A DNA stretch of 64,000 bases from the NCBI GenBank assembly GCA_014652975.1, contig BMZV01000001.1, forward strand, positions 372,001-436,000. The letters run 5' to 3'. Shown one piece after another: positions 26,461 to 35,205 of the stretch. Origin of the DNA: Kocuria marina (GTDB taxonomy: Bacteria > Actinomycetota > Actinomycetes > Actinomycetales > Micrococcaceae). The notes beneath the pieces were generated by a model. The model did not search any database. It saw nothing but the letters and a program-made list of their open reading frames with translations, and had not been told where the DNA came from. The stretch's first letter is position 1. Each line of letters begins with the position of its first letter. The position numbers and the translations under genes are program-made.

Positions 26461-26973
26461 ATGCCCGCGCACTCCCTCGACCTGGTGCTCTCCCCCGCCT
26501 CAGATGATCTGATCCGCTCGCGGTGGGCGGCACTGCACGGGGCCGGTCTACCGAGCCTCGCCACGCATTGCGGTGCGTCCAACGCCCCGCACATCACCGC
26601 ACTGTCCGCGCCCTCGATGCCCGAACATGTCCTGGCCCGAGCACGGGAGGTGTTCTCCGCATTGTTGCCGTGTTCCGTGGATATCCCTGGGTTGCTCGTT
26701 GTGGGGCACGGGCCCTTCGTGCTCGCGGAGTCGGTGATTGTGCCACCCGGGGTCACGGAGGCCGTCCGCGAGCTGGAACGGATCGCGGCGGAGTCCCGAC
26801 CCCCGGCCCGCCCGTGGGTTCCGCACCTGACCCTGGGTAAGCGACTCACCGCGTCTCAGGTGGGTAAGGCCTTGGAAGTACTCGCAGACGTGCCCGCACC
26901 GCGCGCGGTCGAGATCGCGGGCCTGCGACGGTGGGATCCCGACCAGCGCGTCACCACCATGGTGGTGGGCTGA
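26461..26973 (+). CDS. 2'-5' RNA ligase/phosphoesterase (LigT-like) protein
   Basis: The 170-residue protein shows the two HxT-type motifs of the 2H phosphoesterase superfamily: APHITALSA near residue 44 and VPHLTLGKR near 121, about 77 residues apart. Enzymes of this type act on 2',3'-cyclic or 2'-5' phosphodiesters in RNA or nucleotides. No substrate can be assigned. The ATG at 26461 has a GAGGTGA ribosome site; an earlier in-frame region overlaps the menE tail and is a shadow. It lies between menE and menA and has no evident link with menaquinone synthesis. Confidence 0.78.
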   Translation: MPAHSLDLVLSPASDDLIRSRWAALHGAGLPSLATHCGASNAPHITALSAPSMPEHVLARAREVFSALLPCSVDIPGLLVVGHGPFVLAESVIVPPGVTEAVRELERIAAESRPPARPWVPHLTLGKRLTASQVGKALEVLADVPAPRAVEIAGLRRWDPDQRVTTMVVG

Positions 26974-27200
26974 ACCGGACCGGGCGGCTTACCGTGCTCG
27001 CGCCGTCGTCATCCCTTGGGCTCGGCGAGACCGCGCATGCCTGACGCACTCAGGCGCCCCAGCGCCGGCCGGAATCCGCGACCGCCTCCACGGCCGGGCC
27101 GCTGGGACCGCCTGGACTCATCGTGTCCCCGGAACGTGTGCACGTGCACAGCGCGTGAAACAATGACACGAACCCGTCCCCGTTCTCGAAAGGTTGCACC

Positions 27201-28085
27201 GTGGCCACACCAGCTCAGTGGGTCGAGGGAGCACGTCTGCGTACGCTTCCCATGGCCGCGGCCCCCGTGATCGCCGGCACCGCCGCCGCCCAGTGGATGG
27301 CTGCCGCACGGTTGGGCCCCGCGGTCCTCGCGCTGCTGGTCGCGCTGTTCCTGCAGATCGGGGTGAACTACGCCAACGACTACTCGGACGGCGTGCGCGG
27401 GACGGACGACGATCGCGTGGGCCCGTTGCGTCTGACCGGCTCCGGTGCGGCATCCCCCCGCGAGGTCAAGACCGCGGCGTTCGTGTGCTTCGGGCTGGCT
27501 GCGCTCGCAGGCATCGCGCTCGTGGTGGTCTCCCAGCAATGGTGGCTCGCCGCGGTGGGTGTCCTGGCGATCCTCGCGGCATGGGGCTACACGGGTGGCA
27601 AGAAGCCCTACGGGTACATGGGACTCGGCGATCTCTTCGTGTTCATCTTCTTCGGTCTCGTGGCCACCCTGGGTACCACGATCACCCAGGCCGGGCGGCT
27701 CAACCTGGAGTCGTGGGTCCTGGCGATCTCCACCGGGCTGTTCGCGTGCGCGCTGCTCATGGCCAACAATGTCCGGGACATCCCCGGGGACCGCGCCGTG
27801 GGCAAGAAGACCTTGGCCGTGCGTCTGGGCGATCCGAAGGCCCGGCTCACGTTCACCACGGAGCTGTTCGTGGGGATGGTCCTGCCGTTGCTGCTCGTGC
27901 CCCACAACCCGTGGGTGCTCCTGATTTATGCCGTGACGCCACTGGCCATCGGCGCGGCCGTGACCGTGCTCAGGACCACCGACCGGCGCGAGCTGATCCC
28001 CGTGCTCAAGCAGTGCGGTTTCATCAACCTGGGAGTGACCGTGCTCTACGCGATCGCAGTGCTGGTGCACCAGTACCTGGGCTGA
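27201..28085 (+). CDS. menA: 1,4-dihydroxy-2-naphthoate polyprenyltransferase
   Basis: The 294-residue UbiA-family membrane enzyme attaches the polyprenyl chain to 1,4-dihydroxy-2-naphthoate, making demethylmenaquinone. The first aspartate-rich motif is NYANDYSDGVRGTD near residue 57. The second Asp motif is in MANNVRDIPGDRAVGKKT near 190. About eight to nine hydrophobic helices follow the UbiA pattern. The start is GTG 27201 after an AAAGG ribosome site. It is separated from the LigT-like gene by 227 bp with no other gene visible, so it probably has its own promoter. Confidence 0.93.
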   Translation: MATPAQWVEGARLRTLPMAAAPVIAGTAAAQWMAAARLGPAVLALLVALFLQIGVNYANDYSDGVRGTDDDRVGPLRLTGSGAASPREVKTAAFVCFGLAALAGIALVVVSQQWWLAAVGVLAILAAWGYTGGKKPYGYMGLGDLFVFIFFGLVATLGTTITQAGRLNLESWVLAISTGLFACALLMANNVRDIPGDRAVGKKTLAVRLGDPKARLTFTTELFVGMVLPLLLVPHNPWVLLIYAVTPLAIGAAVTVLRTTDRRELIPVLKQCGFINLGVTVLYAIAVLVHQYLG

Positions 28086-28178
28086 CACTCCCCGCCGCTT
28101 GAATCATGGCGTCGCGCTCCGGGTGTGCGCCATCGCGACCGCTGAAGTGCCCCGGGCCAGAACCCCGCGGGCGGACGC

Positions 28179-28457
28179 TCAGACGTCCTTGCGAGCCTCG
28201 CGGTCCGTGTAGGAGTCCTCGATCTCCTGGTCCTCCAGGGCCACCCGGTTGGTGGGCTTGGGGGTGCGTGAGATCCATCGGTGGAAGTCCTGGCCCGCGG
28301 CGTAATGCAGCTTGGGGAAGAAGATGTAGCAGATCGCGAAGGCCGCCACCACGGCCGCGATCCCGGAGAAGACCAACCCCAGCCCCAGGTACATGCACAG
28401 CAGGAAGAGCACCACCAGGATGCCCAGGCGCAGCAGGGAATACTTCACGAAGTTCAC
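28179..28457 (-). CDS. DUF4229 small membrane protein
   Basis: The 92-residue protein has two closely spaced transmembrane helices (roughly residues 9-29 and 31-48, with little loop). A cytoplasmic charged tail ends in YTDREARKDV. The N-terminal KYSLLRLGI and the helix spacing match the actinobacterial DUF4229 family, which usually sits near menA and ccsB. Its function is unknown. The start is GTG 28457. It is convergent with menA. Confidence 0.78.
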   Translation of the reverse strand: MNFVKYSLLRLGILVVLFLLCMYLGLGLVFSGIAAVVAAFAICYIFFPKLHYAAGQDFHRWISRTPKPTNRVALEDQEIEDSYTDREARKDV

Positions 28458-28686
28458 CCGACCATTCTACGGGCCCGCCCTGGGTGCTTCCCGGGCACCG
28501 TGGTTGCCTGCGAAAAGCCCCGATCTGGACAGGACGTTGCCCGTGCGGGGCATCTGCCTCGGACGCCCTCCCCGCTCAAGGCCCCGGCCCTGGTCAGGGC
28601 GCCTTCCTGCCTGGGCCCGATCCGGACGGGACGCGCTCCCCCACCCGCCGCGCTGACCCGAAGAGGAACTGCCCAGTCCACTCCCC

Positions 28687-28692
28687 TAGGAT
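28687..28692 (+). promoter_or_regulatory. -10 box deciding the start of the PLDc_N gene
   Basis: TAGGAT is followed by seven bases and the ATG at 28700. No Shine-Dalgarno sequence is present for this ATG or for the one at 28691. A leaderless transcript would start at or next to 28700. Confidence 0.45.
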
Positions 28693-28699
28693 GTTCCGC

Positions 28700-29281
28700 A
28701 TGGGCAGAGCGATCCTGATCATCGGAGCAGGCGCCCTCGCTGTGGGCGTCATCATTTACGCGCTCATCGAGTGCGCGCAGTCGGACAAGTACGCCGTGCG
28801 GGCCATTCCCAAGTGGGGTTGGCTGTTGGTGATCCTGCTGTTGCCGGTGGTCGGGGCGGTGCTGTGGCTCTTCTTCGGCCGCCCCCGCAAGGACGACGCC
28901 GCCCGCGAACCCCAGCGCGGCCGCGGCCCGGACGACGACCCCCAGTTCCTGCGCAACCTCGAGGAGCGGCGCAAGCAACAGGAACGCGCTCGCAAGCTCC
29001 AGGAATGGGAGAACGAACTCAAGCGCACCGGTCGCGCCCCGGGCGAACGTCCCGACGCCGAGGAACCGGTGTTGGATCCCTCCGACCCGCGCCTCGCTGC
29101 TTCCTCCCCCGACCACCCGGCGGGTGATGTCCGCGCGAACGACCCGGACGACGCCGCCCCCCGCAGCGGCTCCCACTCGGAAGACTCAGACGCTCCCCGG
29201 GACGATCCCGACGCGGACGGCCTGGACCCCGACGATCCGCGCGGCGACGACTCGCGTCCCGGTGGTTCCACTCCCCGCTAA
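28700..29281 (+). CDS. PLDc_N-domain membrane protein with long acidic tail
   Basis: The 193-residue protein begins with two transmembrane helices (about residues 4-22 and 37-56) containing YALIECAQSD and the WGWLLVILLLPVVGAVLWLFFGRP signature pattern of the phospholipase D N-terminal (cardiolipin-synthase-like) domain. It has no phospholipase catalytic HKD motif. A basic coiled-coil-like stretch (EERRKQQERARKLQEWENEL) follows, then about 85 residues of Asp/Pro/Ser-rich, probably disordered tail. Function is unknown. ATG 28691 is an alternative start. The gene is a common neighbour of menA and ccsB in actinobacteria. Confidence 0.75.
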   Translation: MGRAILIIGAGALAVGVIIYALIECAQSDKYAVRAIPKWGWLLVILLLPVVGAVLWLFFGRPRKDDAAREPQRGRGPDDDPQFLRNLEERRKQQERARKLQEWENELKRTGRAPGERPDAEEPVLDPSDPRLAASSPDHPAGDVRANDPDDAAPRSGSHSEDSDAPRDDPDADGLDPDDPRGDDSRPGGSTPR

Positions 29282-29309
29282 CGAGCCCGAGATACCCACT
29301 GAACATGAC

Positions 29310-29341
29310 GTGAGCCCCGCCCCATGAGGGACGGGGCTCAC
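29310..29341. terminator. Intrinsic terminator between PLDc_N and ccsB
   Basis: GTGAGCCCCG at 29310-29319 pairs with CGGGGCTCAC at 29332-29341, extended inward by CCC/GGG with one mismatch. TGTTT follows on the plus strand. It separates the convergent PLDc_N and ccsB genes. Confidence 0.75.
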
Positions 29342-29384
29342 CTGTTTCGCGAACTCATGTCACGGGCTCATGCCCGCGGAGGAC

Positions 29385-30539
29385 TCACAGGCCCGAGTAC
29401 GAGTGCAGGCCCGGGAACAGCGTGTTGACCACCGTGAAGTTGAACACCACGCACAGGTAGCCCGCGATCGACAGCCACGCGGAACGATTGCCGTTCCAGC
29501 CGCGGGTCACGCGCGCGTGCATGTAGGCGGCGTAGACGGTCCACACCACGAAGGTCCAGACCTCCTTGGTGTCCCAACCCCAGAACCGACCCCAGGCCTG
29601 ATCCGCCCAGATGGCACCGGCGGCCAGGGTGAAGGTCCAGAACACGAATCCCACGGAGTTGAGCCGGAAGGAGAAGTTCTCGAGGGTCACGGACGTGGGC
29701 ACGGCCCGCAGGAAGCCCAGACGGGCGTCCTCGCCGGTGGCCAGCTTCTTCTCGCGGCGAGACTGCAACAACTGCAGCACGGCCATCGCGAACGTGATGG
29801 TGAAGATCCCGGAGGCCGCGACCGCGATGGACACGTGGATGATGAGCCAGTAGGACTGCAGCGCGGGCTGCAAGGGGGACACGGGGGTCGGGAACGCGAT
29901 CGTGGCCAGACACAGCATGATGAGCACGAGGCCGGAGACCATGGGTCCCACGAAGCGCAGGTCCTTGAAGAACAGCGTCACGAGGTACACGCCGGCCACC
30001 ACCAGGGCGCCCGTGGTGCAGAACTCGTACATGTTGGCCCACGGCACACGGTCCGCGGCGACACCGCGGGAGGCCACCGCGAACGCGTGCAGCAGGAACG
30101 CGATAACCATGAGGGTCACGGCCACGCGCGCAGCCGGGCGGCGGCTGTTGTGCTGGTAGTCCAGCGCCTCGAACTCGTTCACGCCTTTGGCGCCGTCCGC
30201 CGAGGTCCGGAACTCATCCGCGACGGATTCACCGGTCCCCGCGCCGTCGCCCGACGCACCCCCGGCGGAAGAGCGAGTGGACGCGGAGCGCGACACCGTG
30301 GAACCGACCGTGGCGGAACCCGCCGCCCGGGCCCCGGAATGCGCGGCCGTGGCGCCCACGAGTTCCTTGGCCTCGCCCTCGGCGGTGTCACGCCGGGCAC
30401 GTTCAGTCAGGCCGAGGGTCTTGGAGTGGGAGGCCATGTCCCATACGAAGGCCACAAACACCACCAGGTAGGTCATGGCGGCCAGGAGCATGAACCATTC
30501 GCTCCAGTTGCCCAAGGTCACGTTGATGTTGCTACCCAT
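29385..30539 (-). CDS. ccsB: Cytochrome c biogenesis protein CcsB/ResC
   Basis: The 384-residue membrane protein is the haem-handling subunit of System II cytochrome c maturation, working with ResB to export haem and attach it to apocytochromes outside the membrane. The haem-binding WWD-type motif WGRFWGWDTKEVWTF is near residue 310, flanked by conserved His-containing helices (IIHVSIAV and MHARVTRGW). One N-terminal helix is separated from the rest by about 90 Ala/Ser/Gly-rich residues, which is much longer than usual. It starts 4 bp after the resB stop and is the last gene of the leftward operon. Confidence 0.9.
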   Translation of the reverse strand: MGSNINVTLGNWSEWFMLLAAMTYLVVFVAFVWDMASHSKTLGLTERARRDTAEGEAKELVGATAAHSGARAAGSATVGSTVSRSASTRSSAGGASGDGAGTGESVADEFRTSADGAKGVNEFEALDYQHNSRRPAARVAVTLMVIAFLLHAFAVASRGVAADRVPWANMYEFCTTGALVVAGVYLVTLFFKDLRFVGPMVSGLVLIMLCLATIAFPTPVSPLQPALQSYWLIIHVSIAVAASGIFTITFAMAVLQLLQSRREKKLATGEDARLGFLRAVPTSVTLENFSFRLNSVGFVFWTFTLAAGAIWADQAWGRFWGWDTKEVWTFVVWTVYAAYMHARVTRGWNGNRSAWLSIAGYLCVVFNFTVVNTLFPGLHSYSGL

Positions 30540-30543
30540 TAGT

Positions 30544-32217
30544 TCACGCCTTCGAATTCAGGTGGAACTCCCGCACGCCGCGGTCCTCCCACAATGACGT
30601 CCACAGAGCTGTCAGTTTTTCCGCTTCCGCGCCCAAGCGGTGGTCCTCGCCACGCGCCAACAGTCCGTACTCCAGAACAGTACACCGCACCCCGTTGGCG
30701 TCCTCCGTGGTGGTGGCCCGCACCCACGCCCTCCGGCGCGCGATGAACAGGCTCATGATGAGCCCGATGAACGCGAGCACGAAGGAGATGAACGCGGGGA
30801 TCCGCCCGGGGTCGCTGTGCACGTCCAGACCCACGTAGCGCTTCACGTCCAGGAACTCCACGCTGCCCTTGCCGTTGGGCAACTGCACCTCGCGGTGCTG
30901 ACCGTCCAGCAGGATCGGGCCGTTGGCCGAAGTCATGGAGTTCAGTTCCGTGAGGTTCTCGGTGTTGAGCACGTACACGTTCTGCGGTTGCCCGCTGTCC
31001 AGGCCCAGGTCCCCGTAGAACGAGGACAGGATCAGCGCGGGGTTGTTCAGCGCGGGGTCCGCGGAGCGCGGGATCTCCCCCGGCTCCGAGACGGCCGTGG
31101 GCAACAACAACCCCACGAACCCGAGCTGATCGGGGCGGGCGTCCGGGACCTTGAGGGTCAGCGAGGACGTGTACACGGAGTCCGAGGGGACCGTGACCAC
31201 GGGGCCCTCGTAGGCCACGTTGCCCTCCCCATCCGTCACGCGGATCACGGGCGCGTAACCGTTGCCTACCAGGTACACCTTGGTGCCGTTGACGTTGAGG
31301 GGCTTGTTGACCGCGAGGTTCACGTCCTGGGGTGTGGCCCCGGGTCCGTCCGTGACAGTCAGGTCCGCGTTGAAGTCGGTGGGCTGACCGTAGTGCCGGG
31401 GATCGGAGGTGTCCCGGTTGAACGTGGCCTGGAAGTTGTTGAGCCGCACCGAGAAGGGGTTGAGCCAGTCCGGGTCGAAATTGGTCCCCGGGTTGAAGGA
31501 GTCGTAGTCCACGAGGGTGTTCACGAAGGACTCCCCCTCCACGATGATCTTTTGCCCCTTGTACCCGAACAGGGCACCGATCGCCACGGAGACCAACACG
31601 CCCAGCAGCGCTACGTGGAAGAGGATGTTGCCCACTTCCTTGAGCATCCCGCGCTCGGCCGCGACCGACGGCGCCGCGGAGCCCAGGTCCTGTGTCTGCA
31701 CCCGGTAGCCGCGCTTCTTCAGGGCGGCGGCGGCCTGCTCGACGGCGTCGTCCGGGGAAGGTGCGGCAGCGCCGTCGCGCCCGCCCAGCATGACCTTGCG
31801 GTACTGCGGCAACCGGGAGATCCGGCGCGGGGTGCGCGGCGGCTTGGAACGCCACGCCTTGAAGTGCTGGACGGCGCGCGGGAGCACGCAGCCCACGAGC
31901 GAGATGAACAGCAGGAGGTAGATCGCGGAGAACCAGTAGGAGGAGAAGACGTCGAACAGCTGCAGGCGGTCCAGCCACGGACCCATGGTGGGGTTCGCCT
32001 CGATGTAGCTGGTCACCGCGTCCGGGTCCTGGACCCGCTGGGGGAACAGGGATCCCGGGACCGCAGCGATCGCGAGCAACAACAACAGCACGAGGGCCGT
32101 GGACATCTTGGTCAGTTGCCGCCAGGCCCACCGGGCCATGCCGAGGGGACCCAGTGAGGGGACCTCCACGTCGGAACGCTGCGCCTTCTTCGGGCGTGGC
32201 GTGCGCGTCTCGGTCAT
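30544..32217 (-). CDS. resB: Cytochrome c biogenesis protein ResB/Ccs1
   Basis: The 557-residue protein partners CcsB in System II cytochrome c maturation. Features are three N-terminal transmembrane helices (ALVLLLLLAIAAVPG, the FSAIYLLLFISLVGCVLPR helix, and NILFHVALLGVLVSVAIG preceding FGYKGQKIIVEGES), a large extracytoplasmic domain of about 300 residues, and a last helix (FISFVLAFIGLIMSLFIARRRAW). The start at ATG 32217 overlaps the ccdA stop as ATGA. The frame is open upstream inside ccdA but that is a shadow. It forms part of the tlpA-ccdA-resB-ccsB transcript. Confidence 0.92.
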   Translation of the reverse strand: MTETRTPRPKKAQRSDVEVPSLGPLGMARWAWRQLTKMSTALVLLLLLAIAAVPGSLFPQRVQDPDAVTSYIEANPTMGPWLDRLQLFDVFSSYWFSAIYLLLFISLVGCVLPRAVQHFKAWRSKPPRTPRRISRLPQYRKVMLGGRDGAAAPSPDDAVEQAAAALKKRGYRVQTQDLGSAAPSVAAERGMLKEVGNILFHVALLGVLVSVAIGALFGYKGQKIIVEGESFVNTLVDYDSFNPGTNFDPDWLNPFSVRLNNFQATFNRDTSDPRHYGQPTDFNADLTVTDGPGATPQDVNLAVNKPLNVNGTKVYLVGNGYAPVIRVTDGEGNVAYEGPVVTVPSDSVYTSSLTLKVPDARPDQLGFVGLLLPTAVSEPGEIPRSADPALNNPALILSSFYGDLGLDSGQPQNVYVLNTENLTELNSMTSANGPILLDGQHREVQLPNGKGSVEFLDVKRYVGLDVHSDPGRIPAFISFVLAFIGLIMSLFIARRRAWVRATTTEDANGVRCTVLEYGLLARGEDHRLGAEAEKLTALWTSLWEDRGVREFHLNSKA

Positions 32218-32972
32218 ATCGGCATCACCCAATCGGTTACGAATTCGGACTGGACCCACGAGACCAGTGCGGACCACACGCCCGTGGCCATGGCGGCCCC
32301 GATGAGCACGAGCACGGCACCGCCCACGCGCTGCAGCGTGAGACGGTGCCTGCGGAAGAAGGACATGGCCCCCATGCCCCGGCGCAACGCCAGGGCGATC
32401 AGCACGAACGGGACGCCCAGTCCCAGGCAGTAGGCGGTGGTGAGCACCACGGCCTTGCCGGTGGACGCGCCGTCCACGTAGACGAGCGCCTGCACCGCGG
32501 CGAAGGTCGGGCCGATGCACGGGGCCCATCCCAAACCGAAGGCCATCCCCAGGAGGGGCGCACCCCACAGCCCCGGGGGCGGGCGGCGCTCGATCTTGCG
32601 GTCACGCTGGAACCACGAGAAACCACCCATGAAGACCACGCCCATGAGCATCACCAGGATCCCGAGCACCACCATGATCCACTGCTGGCCCAACAACCAC
32701 GCGAACGCGCCGAGCTGCGCGAGCACCACGGACATCAGCACGAACACTGCGGAGAACCCCAGGACGAACAGCACCACGCCCGTGAGGATCCGCCCGCGCC
32801 GCTGTTCCCGCAGGTCCACCCCGGTGAGCCCGGTGATGTAGCCCAGGTACCCGGGCACTAGGGGCAGCACGCACGGTGAGGCGAAGGAGACGAATCCCGC
32901 GAGCAGCGCCACGGGCAGCGCGGCAATCAGTGAACCGTCGAGGACGACCTCGGCGAAGGGATTGCCGTTCAT
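32214..32972 (-). CDS. ccdA: Thiol-disulfide transporter CcdA
   Basis: The 252-residue membrane protein carries reducing power from cytoplasmic thioredoxin across the membrane to keep apocytochrome c cysteines reduced. It has six predicted helices. The two redox cysteines are in SFASPCVLPLVPGYLGY (near residue 33) and GWAPCIGPTFAAV (near 150), the standard CcdA arrangement. It overlaps both neighbours by ATGA: the tlpA-like stop upstream and the resB start downstream. The four genes are thus tightly coupled. Confidence 0.93.
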   Translation of the reverse strand: MNGNPFAEVVLDGSLIAALPVALLAGFVSFASPCVLPLVPGYLGYITGLTGVDLREQRRGRILTGVVLFVLGFSAVFVLMSVVLAQLGAFAWLLGQQWIMVVLGILVMLMGVVFMGGFSWFQRDRKIERRPPPGLWGAPLLGMAFGLGWAPCIGPTFAAVQALVYVDGASTGKAVVLTTAYCLGLGVPFVLIALALRRGMGAMSFFRRHRLTLQRVGGAVLVLIGAAMATGVWSALVSWVQSEFVTDWVMPI

Positions 32973-33607
32973 GCGGACTCAGCCACCGTGTCCTTGATCA
33001 GGGCGTCCAGGGTGGATTTGTCCGCTTTGCCCAGCACGCGGGCGGCCACGCGACCCTGCTCGTCCAGAACGAGGGTCGTGGGGACGGCCTGCGGCGGGAC
33101 GTAGTCGCTCAGTGCGAGCAGCACGGCCCCGTTGAGATCGGACGCGGAGGGGTAGTCCACCCCGTAGTTGCGTTCGAACGCCTCCGCGGTGGGCTGCTGG
33201 TCGCGCAGGTTCACGCCCAGGAACTGCGCGCGGTCCTGGTACTCGTGGTGCAGGGCCACGAGGTCCGGGGCCTCCGCGCGGCACGGCGCGCACCCTGCGT
33301 ACCAGAAGTTCACGACGGCGGGCTTGCCGCGCAGGCTCTCGGCGCTCACGGTGCTGCCGTCGAACATCTCGGCCTCGAACTGCACGGGCTCCCCGCGCTG
33401 CTCCGGCGCGTACTCGCTCACGGAACCGTCACCGGCCACGTAGCCCTTCTCGCCGCCGGCGTTGGCCTGCTGGGCGAGGCTGTCGTTGCCCGAGGACGAG
33501 CACCCCGCGAGCGCGAGCCCCAGACACACCACCACGGCGACCGCTCCCGTGCGCACTCGGGCACGGGCAGGCAGGGAACGGGCGGATGAACAACGCGGAG
33601 AAGTCAC
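32969..33607 (-). CDS. TlpA-like thioredoxin lipoprotein
   Basis: The 212-residue protein has a lipoprotein signal peptide with lipobox LALAGC (Cys 36) and a TlpA/ResA-type thioredoxin domain. The redox motif is CAPC (Cys 106 and 109) in NFWYAGCAPCRAEAPDL. A cis-Pro follows in QAVPTTLVLDEQGRV. Anchored outside the membrane, it would reduce apocytochrome c with electrons from CcdA. The start is GTG 33607; the longer frame would put 56 non-signal residues first. It overlaps ccdA and lies 41 bp after the phosphatase gene. Confidence 0.9.
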   Translation of the reverse strand: MTSPRCSSARSLPARARVRTGAVAVVVCLGLALAGCSSSGNDSLAQQANAGGEKGYVAGDGSVSEYAPEQRGEPVQFEAEMFDGSTVSAESLRGKPAVVNFWYAGCAPCRAEAPDLVALHHEYQDRAQFLGVNLRDQQPTAEAFERNYGVDYPSASDLNGAVLLALSDYVPPQAVPTTLVLDEQGRVAARVLGKADKSTLDALIKDTVAESA

Positions 33608-33648
33608 GGGGAGAACACCTGGGAAGAGGTCGTGGGGTGAGAGATCAA

Positions 33649-34320
33649 TTATGAGCCGGGAAGCTGATTGACGCCTGGATAGAGGTGGGCGGCGGGTTCC
33701 CGGTAGGAGACCTCCGGGACCTGCGCGGCGTCCACGTCCTTGAACGTTAAGGACGTCAGGGACGCGAGGTTGCACTCACGCTGCCGCGGGTCGTGCGGCA
33801 ACGGACGGCCCTGCGCGGACAACCGCGTGAGCCAGATCGGCAACTGGTGGGACACGGCCACGGCCTGGGCGCCGTCGCCACCGCGGCGCACCGCGTCCCG
33901 GGCGAGTTCCCGCACGGCCTGTGCCATGCGCTCGACCTGCGCCTTGTAGGGCTCACCCCACGAGGGCCGCAAGGGGTTGAGCATGTAGGGCCAGTGCTTG
34001 GGCTTGGCGAGCTCACGACCGGTCACGTGCAGACCCTGGAAGTGGTTGGCCGGTTCGATCAACCGCTCGTCCGTGCGCACCTCGAGCCCCAACTCGCGGG
34101 CCACGGGTGCGGCAGTCTCCCGCGTGCGGGTCAGCGGCGAGCACGCCAGCAGAACGATCCGATCGCCATCCTGGACCCGCCGGGTCAGGTCCGCCGCGGC
34201 GGCCTCGGCCATCCGAGCGCCCTTCTCGGACAGGTGGTAGTCCGGGAGCCGCCCGTAGACCACGTGCGCGGGGTTGTGGACCTCGCCGTGGCGCAGGAGG
34301 TGAACGGTTGCTGAAGGCAT
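33649..34320 (-). CDS. Histidine phosphatase (phosphoglycerate mutase-like) family protein
   Basis: The 223-residue protein shows the family motif LLRHGEVHNP near residue 8, with the phosphate-accepting His. The ACSPLTRTRETA segment near 59 and the second catalytic His in AVSHQLPIWL near 159 complete the active site. Such genes commonly precede the cytochrome c maturation operon in actinobacteria. Substrates of this branch vary (sugar phosphates, RNase-like or phosphoserine roles), so I do not assign one. It is likely the first gene of the leftward operon, with the ATG at 34320. Confidence 0.88.
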   Translation of the reverse strand: MPSATVHLLRHGEVHNPAHVVYGRLPDYHLSEKGARMAEAAAADLTRRVQDGDRIVLLACSPLTRTRETAAPVARELGLEVRTDERLIEPANHFQGLHVTGRELAKPKHWPYMLNPLRPSWGEPYKAQVERMAQAVRELARDAVRRGGDGAQAVAVSHQLPIWLTRLSAQGRPLPHDPRQRECNLASLTSLTFKDVDAAQVPEVSYREPAAHLYPGVNQLPGS

Positions 34321-34383
34321 GCCCCCAGTGTCTCAAACCCCGCTGTCAGCCCCCAATCGGCCCCGTCGGCACGGAACTGACCC

Positions 34384-34415
34384 CGTCAGGACAGCACTGC
34401 GCGTCAGGACAGCAC
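34384..34415. repeat. Short tandem repeat at the 3' end of the glutaredoxin-like gene
   Basis: CGTCAGGACAGCAC occurs at 34384-34397 and again at 34402-34415, an 18-bp period. The second copy contains the stop codon of the glutaredoxin-like gene. Confidence 0.6.
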
Positions 34416-34871
34416 GGCGCGCAACCGGGCGGCGTCGATGCGCAACCGGTCCCATGGGGCTCCGTCCACGAAGACCACGGGGATGTACTCGGCGTAGTCG
34501 CGCAGCAGCTGCAGATCGCCCGTGATGTCCCGCTCGCGGTACTCGCTGCCCGTCTGCTCGCACACCCCGGTCACGACCTCGCGCGCGTCCTCGCACAGAT
34601 GGCATCCCGGTTTGGTCAGCAGCGTCACTGTGTGCGCCGGGCGCGGGCGGGTCCAGTCCGCGCCGGAGAGCAGGGGCGTACGACGTCGCTCGCGCCCGTC
34701 CTGCCTCCCCGCGGCACCGGCGCCCGCGCCGGTTTCACGCGCCGTCGCCGTTGCGGGAGCCGTCGTCGTCCCGCGCGTCGTCGTCGCTGCGGGTTCCGCC
34801 TGCACGGCGGGGCCCGGTTTGGCCGGACGGGCGGGATCGAGACGGTCGGGGCTCACGGACTGCTGCGTCAT
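34404..34871 (-). CDS. Glutaredoxin-like thiol-disulfide protein with variable N-terminus
   Basis: The 155-residue protein ends in a DUF836/glutaredoxin-like domain with the redox motif CHLC in LLTKPGCHLCEDAREVV and the cis-Pro segment YIPVVFVDG. The first about 75 residues are Ala/Thr/Pro/Arg-rich and probably disordered. The ATG at 34871 is chosen; an ATG eleven codons upstream (34904) is possible. Such genes often neighbour the histidine phosphatase and bS22 in actinobacteria. The substrate is unknown. Confidence 0.82.
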   Translation of the reverse strand: MTQQSVSPDRLDPARPAKPGPAVQAEPAATTTRGTTTAPATATARETGAGAGAAGRQDGRERRRTPLLSGADWTRPRPAHTVTLLTKPGCHLCEDAREVVTGVCEQTGSEYRERDITGDLQLLRDYAEYIPVVFVDGAPWDRLRIDAARLRAVLS

Positions 34872-34911
34872 GCGGCCCATGCTACGCACGCGGACACTGC
34901 GCACACGATGA

Positions 34912-34942
34912 AGGCCCCGTTCCCATAGCGGGAACGGGGCCT
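34912..34942 (-). terminator. Intrinsic terminator after bS22
   Basis: A perfect 13-bp stem (34912-34924 with 34930-34942) closes a 5-nt loop, starting 13 bp after the bS22 stop on the reverse strand. Confidence 0.85.
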
Positions 34943-34955
34943 ATCACGGGCGCGC

Positions 34956-35054
34956 TTACTTCTTGTTACGGCGCTGGTGACGAGTCTTGCGAAGCAGCTT
35001 GCGGTGCTTCTTCTTGGACATGCGCTTGCGGCGCTTCTTGATGACCGAACCCAT
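34956..35054 (-). CDS. Small ribosomal protein bS22 (AURKAIP1/COX24 domain)
   Basis: A 32-residue, extremely basic protein beginning [20 protein letters not shown] and ending in NKK. It matches the actinobacterial bS22/AURKAIP1-like protein in length and composition; this protein binds the small ribosomal subunit near the decoding region. A GAGGGA ribosome site precedes the ATG at 35054. A terminator follows directly, so the mRNA is a short monocistronic message. Confidence 0.92.
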   Translation of the reverse strand: MGSVIKKRRKRMSKKKHRKLLRKTRHQRRNKK

Positions 35055-35205
35055 AGGATCCCTCACAGTTCTCTGGACAGTGGTATTTGCTGGGGGCCGC
35101 GGGTGAACACCGCCCCGCCCCTGCTAACGCGGGGGCAACATACGTTTAACGGCAAACTACTGGCCTACCTTACCGTGCGACCCCGCCGGGCCCGAAAACG
35201 GGCGC

